This document shows positions 1-5,590 of a stretch of 9,137 nucleotides of DNA, piece after piece (the stretch's first letter is position 1; every line of letters starts with the position of its first letter). The notes below the pieces were generated by a model. That model did not search any database. It saw only the letters and a program-made list of their open reading frames with translations, and had not been told where the DNA came from. The stretch lies in NCBI GenBank assembly GCA_004298405.1, contig SCSL01000015.1, positions 1 through 9,137 of the forward strand, given 5' to 3'. This DNA is from Patescibacteria group bacterium (GTDB taxonomy: Bacteria > Patescibacteriota > Patescibacteriia > UBA9934 > GWF2-40-263). A program made the translations under genes and the position numbers.

Positions 1-14
1 TCAGGTCAAGCGAA

Positions 15-33
15 GCTGAATCTTTGATTCAGC
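15..33. repeat. Perfect 8-bp hairpin upstream of the nuclease frame
   Basis: GCTGAATC (15-22) and GATTCAGC (26-33) are exact inverted repeats with a 3-base TTT loop. The in-frame stop TGA (25-27) that closes the nuclease reading frame on its 5' side lies inside this hairpin. There is no T-run after it, so a terminator role is not supported. It could be part of a REP-like palindromic element together with the hairpin at 70-88. Confidence 0.6.
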
Positions 34-39
34 GCCCGC

Positions 40-771
40 TTGCACGACCGAGCAAAGCGAGGTTCGGGACCACGGGCTCTGCCCGTGGGGGTCCACTTCG
101 AGACGGAGGCGCAAGGCTATGCCGTGACCAACGTGGTCGACGGTGACACGATTGATGTTTCAATCAATGGTGAAATAATGCGTCTTCGGCTTATAGGTGT
201 TGATACGCCTGAAACAAAAGACCCGCGCAAGTCGATTCAATGTTTTGGCAGTGAAGCTTCGGCATTCACCACAGCAACCCTTCTCAATCAAACAGTGACA
301 CTTGAGGCCGATAACTCACAGGGCGATGTAGATAAATATGACCGATTACTTCGTTATGTGATTTTGTCTGACGGAACAAATTTTAACGAACTCCTGATCC
401 GCGACGGTTACGCTCACGAATACACCTACGACACAGCATACAAATATCAAACAGAGTTCAAGGCGGCACAGGTCGACGCAGAGATAAACAAACGTGGCTT
501 GTGGGCAGATGATACATGTGCAGGCGATACAACGAGTGAAGCAATTACGACGTCCGACGACACCGCAAGCACCGATTCAGGCACAGACACGCAAGAACCA
601 GCCCCAGCCGTTACAACAACCGCCGTTTGTGATTGTTCAGGAGACGAATACAATTGTGACGATTTTTCTTCTCACTCTTCAGCGCAAGCGTGCTACGACT
701 ATTGCCTCGAGCAGACTGGGAAAGACATCCATCGTCTCGATCGCAACAATGACAAGTCGGCATGCGAGTAA
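40..771 (+). CDS. Thermonuclease (SNase-like) with Excalibur-type C-terminal tail
   Basis: Staphylococcal-nuclease-fold Ca2+-dependent nuclease of 243 residues, reading from a TTG at 40. The catalytic set is complete: D36 in VVDGDT, R50, D55 and E58 in VDTPETK, and R102 in KYDR, matching D21, R35, D40, E43 and R87 of the S. aureus enzyme. The OB-fold domain spans about residues 27-157. A Ser/Thr/Asp-rich linker (160-195) follows, then a Cys-rich tail (197-243) ending LDRNNDKSACE, which resembles an Excalibur Ca2+-binding motif. Such enzymes normally act outside the cell, degrading DNA or RNA. No signal peptide is visible: residues 1-25 are an Arg/Pro-rich stretch encoded by hairpin DNA, and the frame is closed by TGA at 25-27. 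The TTG start is therefore doubtful, and the gene may be 5'-truncated or fused to foreign sequence. The family call is sure; the start is not. Confidence 0.85.
   Translation: MHDRAKRGSGPRALPVGVHFETEAQGYAVTNVVDGDTIDVSINGEIMRLRLIGVDTPETKDPRKSIQCFGSEASAFTTATLLNQTVTLEADNSQGDVDKYDRLLRYVILSDGTNFNELLIRDGYAHEYTYDTAYKYQTEFKAAQVDAEINKRGLWADDTCAGDTTSEAITTSDDTASTDSGTDTQEPAPAVTTTAVCDCSGDEYNCDDFSSHSSAQACYDYCLEQTGKDIHRLDRNNDKSACE
70..88. repeat. Perfect 8-bp hairpin inside the predicted N-terminus of the nuclease
   Basis: CCACGGGC (70-77) and GCCCGTGG (81-88) are exact inverted repeats with a 3-base TCT loop. The stem is GC-rich, and the stretch between this hairpin and the one at 15-33 contains a further imperfect inverted repeat (CCGAGC...GCGAGG). 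The reading frame runs through it, encoding an Arg/Gly/Pro-rich stretch that does not resemble the nuclease fold. I infer that a palindromic element or a recombination joint has replaced the original 5' end of the gene. Confidence 0.55.
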
Positions 772-889
772 AAAATTGAATTTACATCGCTAGTCCAGTC
801 CTCCACGTTGGGTAACCTCTCCCGATCCGTCACACCCCTGCCACACACAACTTCTCAAACGCCACCCATCCTCTCAATTCCTCCATCCA

Positions 890-903
890 TTGGTTGCAAC
901 CAA
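890..903. repeat. 14-bp perfect palindrome TTGGTTGCAACCAA
   Basis: The sequence equals its own reverse complement over 14 bases. This is the shape of a binding site for a dimeric regulator, but no gene start lies close by on either strand, so no operator role can be assigned. Confidence 0.4.
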
Positions 904-943
904 GTCGCCGAAGGGTCACCATTGCATCGATTATCGAACACAT

Positions 944-981
944 CAAACACCAAGCCCCGCTCCTGCGGGGTCTTGTGTTTG
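944..981. repeat. Long imperfect hairpin, terminator-like
   Basis: CAAACAC (944-950) pairs with GTGTTTG (975-981), AAG with CTT, and CCCCGC (955-960) with GCGGGG (965-970) around a TCCT loop, with one bulged base on each arm. The U-tract after the GC core is weak (TCTTGTGTTT). It may be a decayed or bidirectional terminator. The nuclease stop is about 170 bases upstream, so it could end that transcript. Confidence 0.4.
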
Positions 982-1058
982 GGGAAGTGGTCGTGGAATT
1001 CCAAATGTTCACCAAGTAGGCGCCACTCGCGCGGAACAGACCGTCGGTCGCTTGCGGG

Positions 1059-1280
1059 CTACAACACGTCCGTCAACTGGTTCCCCGGCGCTTCCCAATA
1101 CTTGTGTATCTCAACTGGCTCGGCGTGCTCGACTAGTTCGCAGGCGCACGTCCACTGCCAAGCGGAGAGGAGTGTTACCCCACCTTCGTATGAGACCGAT
1201 TCACGGTGCACCCTCCAGAGCAGGCGGCCAGTAGCGTCCCACGAAGCCGACCACGTGGCGCGAGACCCAGCGGAAGCCAT
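1059..1280 (-). CDS. Possible small protein, unrecognised (weak)
   Basis: A 73-residue minus-strand frame that reads more like protein than its alternatives: it is Trp-rich with an acidic/hydrophobic mix, for example CELVEHAEPVEIHKYWEAPG near the end. It has no recognisable domain, no signal peptide and no ribosome binding site at a proper distance from its ATG (1280-1278). It could be the 3' remnant of a longer gene or a chance frame. No function is proposed. Confidence 0.22.
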   Translation of the reverse strand: MASAGSRATWSASWDATGRLLWRVHRESVSYEGGVTLLSAWQWTCACELVEHAEPVEIHKYWEAPGNQLTDVL

Positions 1281-1303
1281 CCCCGAAGCTGACGAGAAGT
1301 AAC

Positions 1304-1333
1304 GGTCGCGCGCTCACGCGTGCGTGTGCGACC
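1304..1333. repeat. Hairpin with central CACGCGTG palindrome
   Basis: GGTCGC (1304-1309) pairs with GCGACC (1328-1333). The interior continues imperfectly and contains the 8-base palindrome CACGCGTG (1315-1322). It is followed by a C-run rather than a T-run, so it is not an intrinsic terminator on the plus strand. Role unknown. Confidence 0.35.
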
Positions 1334-1422
1334 CCCCCTCCGCGCGAAGGTGCGGGTGTGCCCCGCTCCGGCTCCCACCCGGCCGAACTGAATCGTCCGC
1401 TTTTCGCAGTGATTCCAGGTAC

Positions 1423-1450
1423 TTGACACCTTCTGAGGGTCAGGTACCGT
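1423..1450 (+). promoter_or_regulatory. Promoter-like sequence (consensus -35, weak -10)
   Basis: A perfect TTGACA at 1423-1428 is separated by 16 bases from TACCGT at 1445-1450, which keeps the TA...T pattern tolerated by high-GC housekeeping sigma factors. AGGTAC occurs just before the -35 and again overlapping the -10, and TGAC/GTCA are inverted around the spacer. No gene start follows directly. The next signal downstream is the terminator at 1591-1613. Confidence 0.4.
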
Positions 1451-1456
1451 GGCCTG

Positions 1457-1613
1457 CGGCCGTCGCCTCGGCATTTGCACCACCTGTGTTTTAGGGGGTG
1501 TGGGTGTGACCGGGGCGGCGCCTCAACGCCGTCTCGGTCTGGGGCGGCGGCCACTCTCGGCCACCGCATCGGGTGAATCTCCTCCTCACTGAGCCCCCCT
1601 CTGGGGCTCTTTT
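1457..1613 (+). ncRNA. Candidate small RNA between promoter-like sequence and terminator
   Basis: If the promoter at 1423-1450 is used, transcription would begin near 1457 and stop at the terminator ending near 1613, giving an RNA of about 155 bases. The interval has no good reading frame on the plus strand and several complementary GC-rich stretches, such as CACC/GGTG near 1478-1500 and GGCG/CGCC near 1515-1530. It matches no RNA family I recognise. It could equally be an untranslated leader for the gene starting at 1833. Confidence 0.25.
1591..1613 (+). terminator. Intrinsic terminator
   Basis: GAGCCCC (1591-1597) pairs perfectly with GGGGCTC (1603-1609) around a 5-base loop, followed by TTTT and further T-rich sequence. 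This is a standard Rho-independent terminator for plus-strand transcription. No protein gene ends just upstream, which is why a small RNA or an attenuated leader is considered. Confidence 0.65.
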
Positions 1614-1832
1614 CTCGTTGAGGGAGGATAGGGGTGCTGAATCCGTCTTCGCGGAATAAGGCCGTTGGGTGAGCTCCCAACGAGGTTGCCGGATCGGTGG
1701 ATCAGGGGATGTGGAAGTTGGCAAGCGACTCGGCCAGAATGCGCCCTATGCGCTTGTGGCCGAATCGTTTGCCTGTCTTCCTCCAATCCAGGGGCGAAGG
1801 CGAAGGCTCCGATCACCAGGGTCGGAGTTGAG

Positions 1833-2909
1833 GTGTCCCTAGGCGCCTTACGCAGCATCCGCAGACGGCTGGACCGAGGTTTACCCATCGGCGGGGATGA
1901 GTACGATCAGAACGTCAACCCGGTCATCTCCGACTTGTTCTCGCCCCTTGCAGGGGAGGAGGCTCTGGAGGCAATCAACCGCGAGTGGAGGGCCCGCTGC
2001 ACGACGGGGGAGTTCCCAAAAGGCCGATTGGTCGACCAGCTTCGTCACGAGCTCGGCCGTCTCGTCGACGCCAAGCTTCGGGACGTTGCCCTGGAGCATC
2101 CTTGGGCGGAACCGGAGTGGCTGCGGCAGAAGTTAGAGAGTCGGTTCCGGAGACGGGACCCGGGCCTCGTCCAGAGCCACCATCCTTCCGTGCTGGCAGC
2201 CCTGCTCGAAACGAGCCCGCAGGATTCACTATCACCCAGATTCCCCTGGCGAGGTCCCAACCGCCTCCGGATGAAGCTCCTCATCTCCGAGGCGTTGCGC
2301 TACGCGCGGGGCGAGCCGTCCAGACTCGGCTGGCTGGTCCTCAGGGGGATATCAATCAAGGAAACGCGATACGACGTCTACGGCCACATTGATGCCTGCA
2401 TCACGGAGTGGGACGGCGAGCCGCCCGCCGCCACACCCGGGGATTGGAGTCGGAAGACGCTTGGGACCCTCGCGAACATTCTCATCGAGGCAAAGGCGCC
2501 TTTGCTGGCCCAGCATGGAACGGTCCGGGCCCTGTGCGGAGTCGATCTAAGTGACCTCTTCGGCGTTCGGGCTGATGGCGGAGTAGCGGGACGACCATGG
2601 GCCACCCATCGGACGGGCTGGCTTGTCCTCGTGGCGTTGTCGGCGCTCCTGGTTGGGGGAGGCGCGGTCTACGTCCTTGGGACGCGCCCGGCCACCACGA
2701 AGGGTTCACTCCCATCAGGCGAAGAGCCAATCGAGGCGGCGACTCCCGAATACCGCTCGTCACGCAAGTCGGTCTCCCTCAGGGGGGCTGGACCGAAGAC
2801 GCGACCCGAGCATGGACAGAAGCAGGGTGGCGAGGCTACCGGTGGCGAGGCTACCGGAGCCGCACCAACCAGAACCCCCCGACGAATCCCAGACACAAGG
2901 CGGCGATGA
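1833..2909 (+). CDS. Unrecognised protein with one C-terminal-half transmembrane helix
   Basis: I do not recognise this family. The frame is open from a TTG at 1665, but its first 56 codons have low GC at third positions and a Cys-rich, random-looking product. From GTG 1833, preceded by GGAG five bases upstream, codon use becomes strongly GC3-biased, so that start is preferred (358 residues). Residues 1-255 are rich in Arg, Leu and Glu and predicted mostly helical, with no visible catalytic signature. Residues about 261-282 (GWLVLVALSALLVGGGAVYVL) form one transmembrane helix. The last 75 residues are low-complexity and charged, with a 15-base tandem repeat giving GGEATGGEAT. By the positive-inside rule the large N-terminal part is probably cytoplasmic. 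The 3' end converges with and overlaps the dCTP deaminase-like frame on the other strand by up to 240 bases, so one of the two ends is probably wrong. Confidence 0.5.
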   Translation: MSLGALRSIRRRLDRGLPIGGDEYDQNVNPVISDLFSPLAGEEALEAINREWRARCTTGEFPKGRLVDQLRHELGRLVDAKLRDVALEHPWAEPEWLRQKLESRFRRRDPGLVQSHHPSVLAALLETSPQDSLSPRFPWRGPNRLRMKLLISEALRYARGEPSRLGWLVLRGISIKETRYDVYGHIDACITEWDGEPPAATPGDWSRKTLGTLANILIEAKAPLLAQHGTVRALCGVDLSDLFGVRADGGVAGRPWATHRTGWLVLVALSALLVGGGAVYVLGTRPATTKGSLPSGEEPIEAATPEYRSSRKSVSLRGAGPKTRPEHGQKQGGEATGGEATGAAPTRTPRRIPDTRRR

Positions 2910-3681
2910 TCCTCGTAACGCGCGAACCGGTCGAGAACGTCATCTGCATTCGATAGCTCACCCACTCGCATTCGATTCACGGTACTCTCGAATCGTTCGA
3001 TGAGTTCAGGTTCGCGATGTCCCACGATGTCTAGAATCGCGTCCTGGATGTGTTGTGCGACATCATGTTCACCGATCGCCTTCTGGAGTCCCCTGATCCT
3101 CTTGTCTCGCCACCAATAGGACGGCCCACCGTCGTCGTCCATGTACTTGCTAGAAAGCTCGCGGGCGCCGTACGCGCGATCTGGCTCCGAGGACAACTTC
3201 ACCAGCACAAGCTGACAGACTGGAATGTGCGGGAAGATCCGCACCGGAGCCTTCCCGTGATTGATGAGTTGAAGCGGCATGCGGCCGCGATAACCTGGGT
3301 TTATGAAGTCGGCTGAGCAATGAACTGCGATGCCCATTCGAGCGAATGAGCTTCGCCCTTCCAACTTGCCCGCACAGGTCGTCGGGATTGTGAATACCTC
3401 AAACGTGCGCCCAAGCACCATCTGTCCCGGCTTCAACACGACGCACTCACCGGGATCGAGGTGCGACTTGGTCCAATACCGACGTGGCGATAGTTCCAGG
3501 AGTTTCGACCGGCGCAAGTCTATCGTTGAGCGAGAGGTTTGTCTCCAGAATACTGAATCCAAGCGGAGGTCAATGGACGCCGGCTGAATTTGCTCCTCAG
3601 GCACGAAAGGAGCCGCTTGGTCTCCCGTCTGAAGTCAAGTTGTGCGAGGAGCCCTCGCAAGTCTCGGTCTGAGAGGTACAC
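2669..3681 (-). pseudogene. dCTP deaminase/dUTPase-fold protein, frameshifted near its 5' end
   Basis: Member of the dCTP deaminase (Dcd)/dUTPase superfamily. The N-terminal motif begins at GTG 3681 (YLSDRDLRGLLAQLD) in one frame. From about 3633 the homology continues in another frame (QTGDQAAPFVPEEQIQPASI), so one base appears lost near 3631-3635. The core motif GRSSFARMGIAVHCSADF, then INPGYRGRMPLQLINHG and CQLVL, follows. Ser and Arg of SSxAR are kept, but the position of the catalytic Glu of E. coli Dcd (E138) is Gln (codon 3271-3269), and the Asp of the usual IDPG is Asn. Deaminase activity is therefore doubtful. A helical extension with DDGGPSYWWRDKRI and SNADDVLDRF follows, as I recall for one subgroup of this family. 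The frame stays open to 2669, where the product becomes low-complexity. A slip at the six-C run 2875-2880 would instead end it at TAG 2853-2851. It lies 4 bases after the WYL-like gene, as in an operon. Confidence 0.75.
2826..2855 (+). repeat. 15-bp perfect tandem duplication
   Basis: GGTGGCGAGGCTACC occurs twice head to tail (2826-2840, 2841-2855). It lies where the convergent reading frames overlap, keeps both frames open (15 = 5 codons) and inserts a 5-residue repeat into each product. It probably arose by replication slippage. Confidence 0.85.
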
Positions 3682-3685
3682 GTTC

Positions 3686-3913
3686 TCAGGTCCCCGGCAG
3701 CGATGAGCATGGCTGCCAACTCTGAATGTCACTCATGGCAAACGAGCGCTCTGCATTCTTCTGCAAATCGTAGGCATCCAGGAGCCACTGCGGCTCGGGA
3801 TGCCAATCCGAAGAACCGAAACGAATTGCGCGCGGCACAATGCGCCGCAGTGCTGTTTCGTTCCGGTAGTTTGTGTAGAGAATTTCGACGATCTGATTTC
3901 CTTCGTATTGCAT
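3686..3913 (-). CDS. Small WYL-like protein
   Basis: A 75-residue protein with the pattern YTNYRNETALRRIVP, then RFGSSDWHPEPQWLLDAYDL, then RSFAMSDIQSW. I recognise this as a widespread family of small free-standing WYL-like proteins. WYL folds usually bind ligands or nucleic acids and regulate partner proteins, but the role of this short form is unknown. ATG 3913 fits the usual family start just before the first strand. An upstream in-frame ATG at 3964 would add 17 residues that do not resemble the family. Neither start has a good ribosome binding site. The stop (3688-3686) is 4 bases before the GTG of the dCTP deaminase-like gene, so the two are probably co-transcribed. Upstream sequence beyond about 3965 belongs to the oppositely oriented recombinase, so the native promoter may have been cut off. 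Confidence 0.7.
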   Translation of the reverse strand: MQYEGNQIVEILYTNYRNETALRRIVPRAIRFGSSDWHPEPQWLLDAYDLQKNAERSFAMSDIQSWQPCSSLPGT

Positions 3914-3981
3914 AATGCTGTGCCCGTCGTGACGCGTGAATCGAATGCAGTTGCATCGTACCATAGTCGACGAGCAAGTGC

Positions 3982-5106
3982 ATGAGCGGGTTCGACCATT
4001 GCGTCGCGGGCGGCGGCTACCCGGGAAAGGCCCCACCGGGTTACCGGAACATCCCTCGGACCAAGACCCAGAAGGCACGCATCGAGGTGGACGAGCACTG
4101 GGCCTCCCTGGTCCGAGAAGCCTTTGAGGAGTACGCCAAGGGCGACTCCTCGTACCAGGACATCAGCGACGTGCTGGCCGAGGCAGGGATCTGCACTCGT
4201 CTGGGGAATCCTCTGGCACTGGAAATGGTCCGGCGCCTGCTGTCCAATCCGTTCTACGCGGGCCAGGTTCGCTACAAGGGCCGCCTCTACTCCGGTGCTC
4301 ACGAGCCCATCGTCGACCAGCAGCTTTTCTGCCGCGTGCAGGAAGTCATGCAGGAACGCTCCGACGGTCATCAGCCCAAGGGAAAGCGGACCTTCCTCCT
4401 GCGGGGACTCTTGTACTGCGCGACCTGCCAGCACTTGCTCACGGCAGAATCCCACCTACGCGGGGGTTACTACCGCTGCATCTCCTATGTACGCAGGCCA
4501 AGGTGTCCCGAACCCTACCTGCCTCTCCAGGCCACGGACAGTCAAGTGGAGGAGATCTTGGGCGCGTTGCACATCGACACCGAGCACCAGGCACGCATCG
4601 TCGAGGCCCTGGACGGACTCGTCGAGGAACGCAGCCGACTGCGGGGGCGAGATGAACTCGGGTTGCGCCGGCAGGCCGACGCCATCCGGGTGAAGCGCCT
4701 CAACCTCATTGACCGGTATGCAGGAGACATGTTCTCCGATGAAGAGTTCCGGACGGTCATCTCTCGCTACGAGGTGGAGCTGGACGATCTGACCCGGCGA
4801 CTCGATTTCCTCGCAAGGGATCTCACGTCGGAGGTCGCCCAGGTGAAGGCCCACATCACCACGGCACGAGCTCTCCCCGAGCTCTACCAAAAGTGTCGGG
4901 ACGCTAGCGAGCGACGGGAATTCCTCCGCAGCGTCTTCCGGCGCATCGTCGTTCGCGACCGCTCCATCCAACACATTGAGTATCAACCGCCCTTCCACCT
5001 GCTCCTCCCCGAAGAGCACGCGAAGGGTTCGATACACGTGCAACAGGACCTACGCTCCTTCCTAGAGGGTGAGGGCGCCCCGAGGGCATCCTCTTCCCAG
5101 GTGTAG
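3982..5106 (+). pseudogene. Large serine recombinase, C-terminal part; catalytic domain missing
   Basis: DNA integrase/invertase of the large serine recombinase family, retaining only the DNA-binding half. Homology starts at about GGGYPGKAPPGYRN (residue 10, base about 4009), which in complete proteins follows the resolvase domain and long helix. The Recombinase domain covers about residues 40-125 (motif LLSNPFYAGQVRYKGRLY). A zinc ribbon follows (about 137-180: CATC, then YRC and RC). After that comes a charged coiled-coil region (about 200-310) and a C-terminal segment with FRRIVVRD. The N-terminal catalytic domain of about 150 residues, with its serine nucleophile, is absent. A TAG (3964-3966) closes the frame 5' of ATG 3982, and no sequence upstream in any frame resembles a resolvase. 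The fragment cannot catalyse strand exchange. It looks like an inserted or rearranged remnant next to the WYL-like gene. Confidence 0.85.
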
Positions 5107-5139
5107 AGCCGATGACCTTCTCTACCGGGTCACCAAAGG

Positions 5140-5173
5140 CGACCTTCCATCATCGAAGGTTGTTTTTATTTGT
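5140..5173 (+). terminator. Intrinsic terminator after the recombinase fragment
   Basis: ACCTTC (5142-5147) pairs with GAAGGT (5155-5160) around a 7-base loop. One G-T and one C-G pair extend the stem, and TGTTTTTATTTG follows. It sits 34 bases after the recombinase stop and probably ends its transcript. Its T-run also forms the edge of the transposase fragment on the other strand. Confidence 0.6.
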
Positions 5174-5327
5174 AAGATAAGCGCAGTTTTGGCGGTTCGA
5201 CATTTTCCAGGACAATGCGGATGCCTGTATCTGCAGTTTCTCCTCCCACGACGTCGAACCACTCCAAGGTTCCCGCAGGAAAGAATAACGCCATCACAGA
5301 AACATCCATCGATACTGATTGAGTCAT
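5166..5327 (-). pseudogene. Truncated transposase N-terminus (ISAon1/ISL3-like)
   Basis: A 53-residue frame from ATG 5327. Residues from about 13 on (ALFFPAGTLEWFDVV, then IRIVLE) match my memory of the N-terminal ORF of ISAon1/ISL3-like transposases, where LP.G.LEWFD is followed by IxLEE and then a conserved RG-containing segment. Here the match stops after IRIVLE, and the product ends 11 residues later at TAA 5168-5166. The rest of the ORF and the catalytic partner are absent. The cut coincides with the terminator of the recombinase fragment, so it marks a joint between two pieces of mobile DNA. No function is expected. Confidence 0.5.
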
Positions 5328-5333
5328 AGGCCA

Positions 5334-5375
5334 AAACAAAAAGAGATATCCCTGACAGGATATCTCTTTTTGTTT
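5334..5375. terminator. 18-bp perfect hairpin, bidirectional terminator
   Basis: AAACAAAAAGAGATATCC (5334-5351) pairs exactly with GGATATCTCTTTTTGTTT (5358-5375) around a CTGACA loop. An A-rich 5' arm and T-rich 3' arm give a U-tract on both strands. It stands between the transposase fragment and the small membrane peptide and would insulate them in both directions. Confidence 0.7.
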
Positions 5376-5393
5376 GGTCACTCCACAGGATTT

Positions 5394-5510
5394 ATGTGTG
5401 ATCCCGATCCTCCCAAGTTTCCGCTCGTGTGGATGATCATCGTGATTTTCCTCGCCTTGACCCTGCTCAACTACTTCTTCGGGGCTCCCATCACCGTATG
5501 GGATCCATGA
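5394..5510 (+). CDS. 38-residue single-helix membrane peptide
   Basis: A short gene from ATG 5394 with AGGA a few bases upstream, ending at TGA 5508-5510. The product is a short Asp/Pro-rich start, a hydrophobic helix (about residues 9-30, LVWMIIVIFLALTLLNYFFG) and a short tail. A structured terminator begins 30 bases after the stop, which supports a real transcription unit. The frame is open further upstream to 5319, but that extension runs through the hairpin at 5334-5375 and is unlikely to be translated. Function unknown; it could be a membrane-acting peptide or a subunit of a membrane complex. No antitoxin-like partner is visible. Confidence 0.45.
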   Translation: MCDPDPPKFPLVWMIIVIFLALTLLNYFFGAPITVWDP

Positions 5511-5540
5511 TCAGGACACATTCGAGAACTGATCTTCACG

Positions 5541-5590
5541 TGCGCTCGTGACAAGAACCGTCTCCGGTTCCCCGCGAGCGCATTTTTATT
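5541..5590 (+). terminator. Branched intrinsic terminator
   Basis: TGCGCTCG (5541-5548) pairs with CGAGCGCA (5575-5582) and encloses a second stem AACCG/CGGTT (5556-5560, 5565-5569) with a TCTC loop. TTTTTATTCTTG follows. It ends plus-strand transcription from the small membrane peptide. It also abuts the stop codon of the lipoprotein on the other strand, whose AAAAA supplies a partial reverse counterpart. Confidence 0.7.

Larger units (their letters stand above)
772..1664. other. About 0.9 kb without a convincing protein-coding gene
   Basis: Composition shifts to high GC soon after the nuclease stop. Open frames here overlap on both strands, lack ribosome binding sites and have Cys/Arg/Pro-rich composition typical of chance frames in GC-rich DNA. 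What can be seen is structural: a 14-bp palindrome (890-903), a long imperfect hairpin (944-981), a palindrome-centred hairpin (1304-1333), a promoter-like pair (1423-1450) and an intrinsic terminator (1591-1613). One minus-strand frame (1059-1280) is listed separately as a weak candidate. Confidence 0.5.

Noticed and set aside
808..1302. Plus-strand frame of 164 codons after the nuclease
   Set aside because: It runs through the palindrome at 890-903 and the hairpin at 944-981, has Ser/Thr/Cys/Arg-rich composition and no ribosome binding site or recognisable motif.
1665..1832. TTG at 1665 as the start of the membrane-anchored protein
   Set aside because: The first 56 codons lack the GC3 bias of the rest and give a Cys-rich product. 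GTG 1833 has GGAG in front and coincides with the change in codon use.
1201..1888. Several overlapping minus-strand frames in the GC-rich non-coding stretch
   Set aside because: They are Arg/Pro-rich, run through the terminator at 1591-1613 and the promoter-like sequence, and overlap one another: typical chance frames in GC-rich DNA.
3733..4455. Long minus-strand frame of 240 codons
   Set aside because: It is the antisense of the recombinase and overlaps the WYL-like gene in another frame. Its product shows no family features.
2669..5106. A complete anti-phage defence island (deaminase, WYL regulator, membrane effector, recombinase)
   Set aside because: The deaminase-like gene is frameshifted and lacks the catalytic Glu, known defensive dCTP deaminases belong to a different zinc-dependent family, and the recombinase is a remnant. 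The idea remains only as a low-certainty hint.
913..5135. GGGTCACCA at 913-921 and 5127-5135 as attachment-site repeats of the GC-rich block
   Set aside because: A 9-base match between two stretches of this size is expected by chance often enough. There is no flanking similarity, and the recombinase is incomplete.
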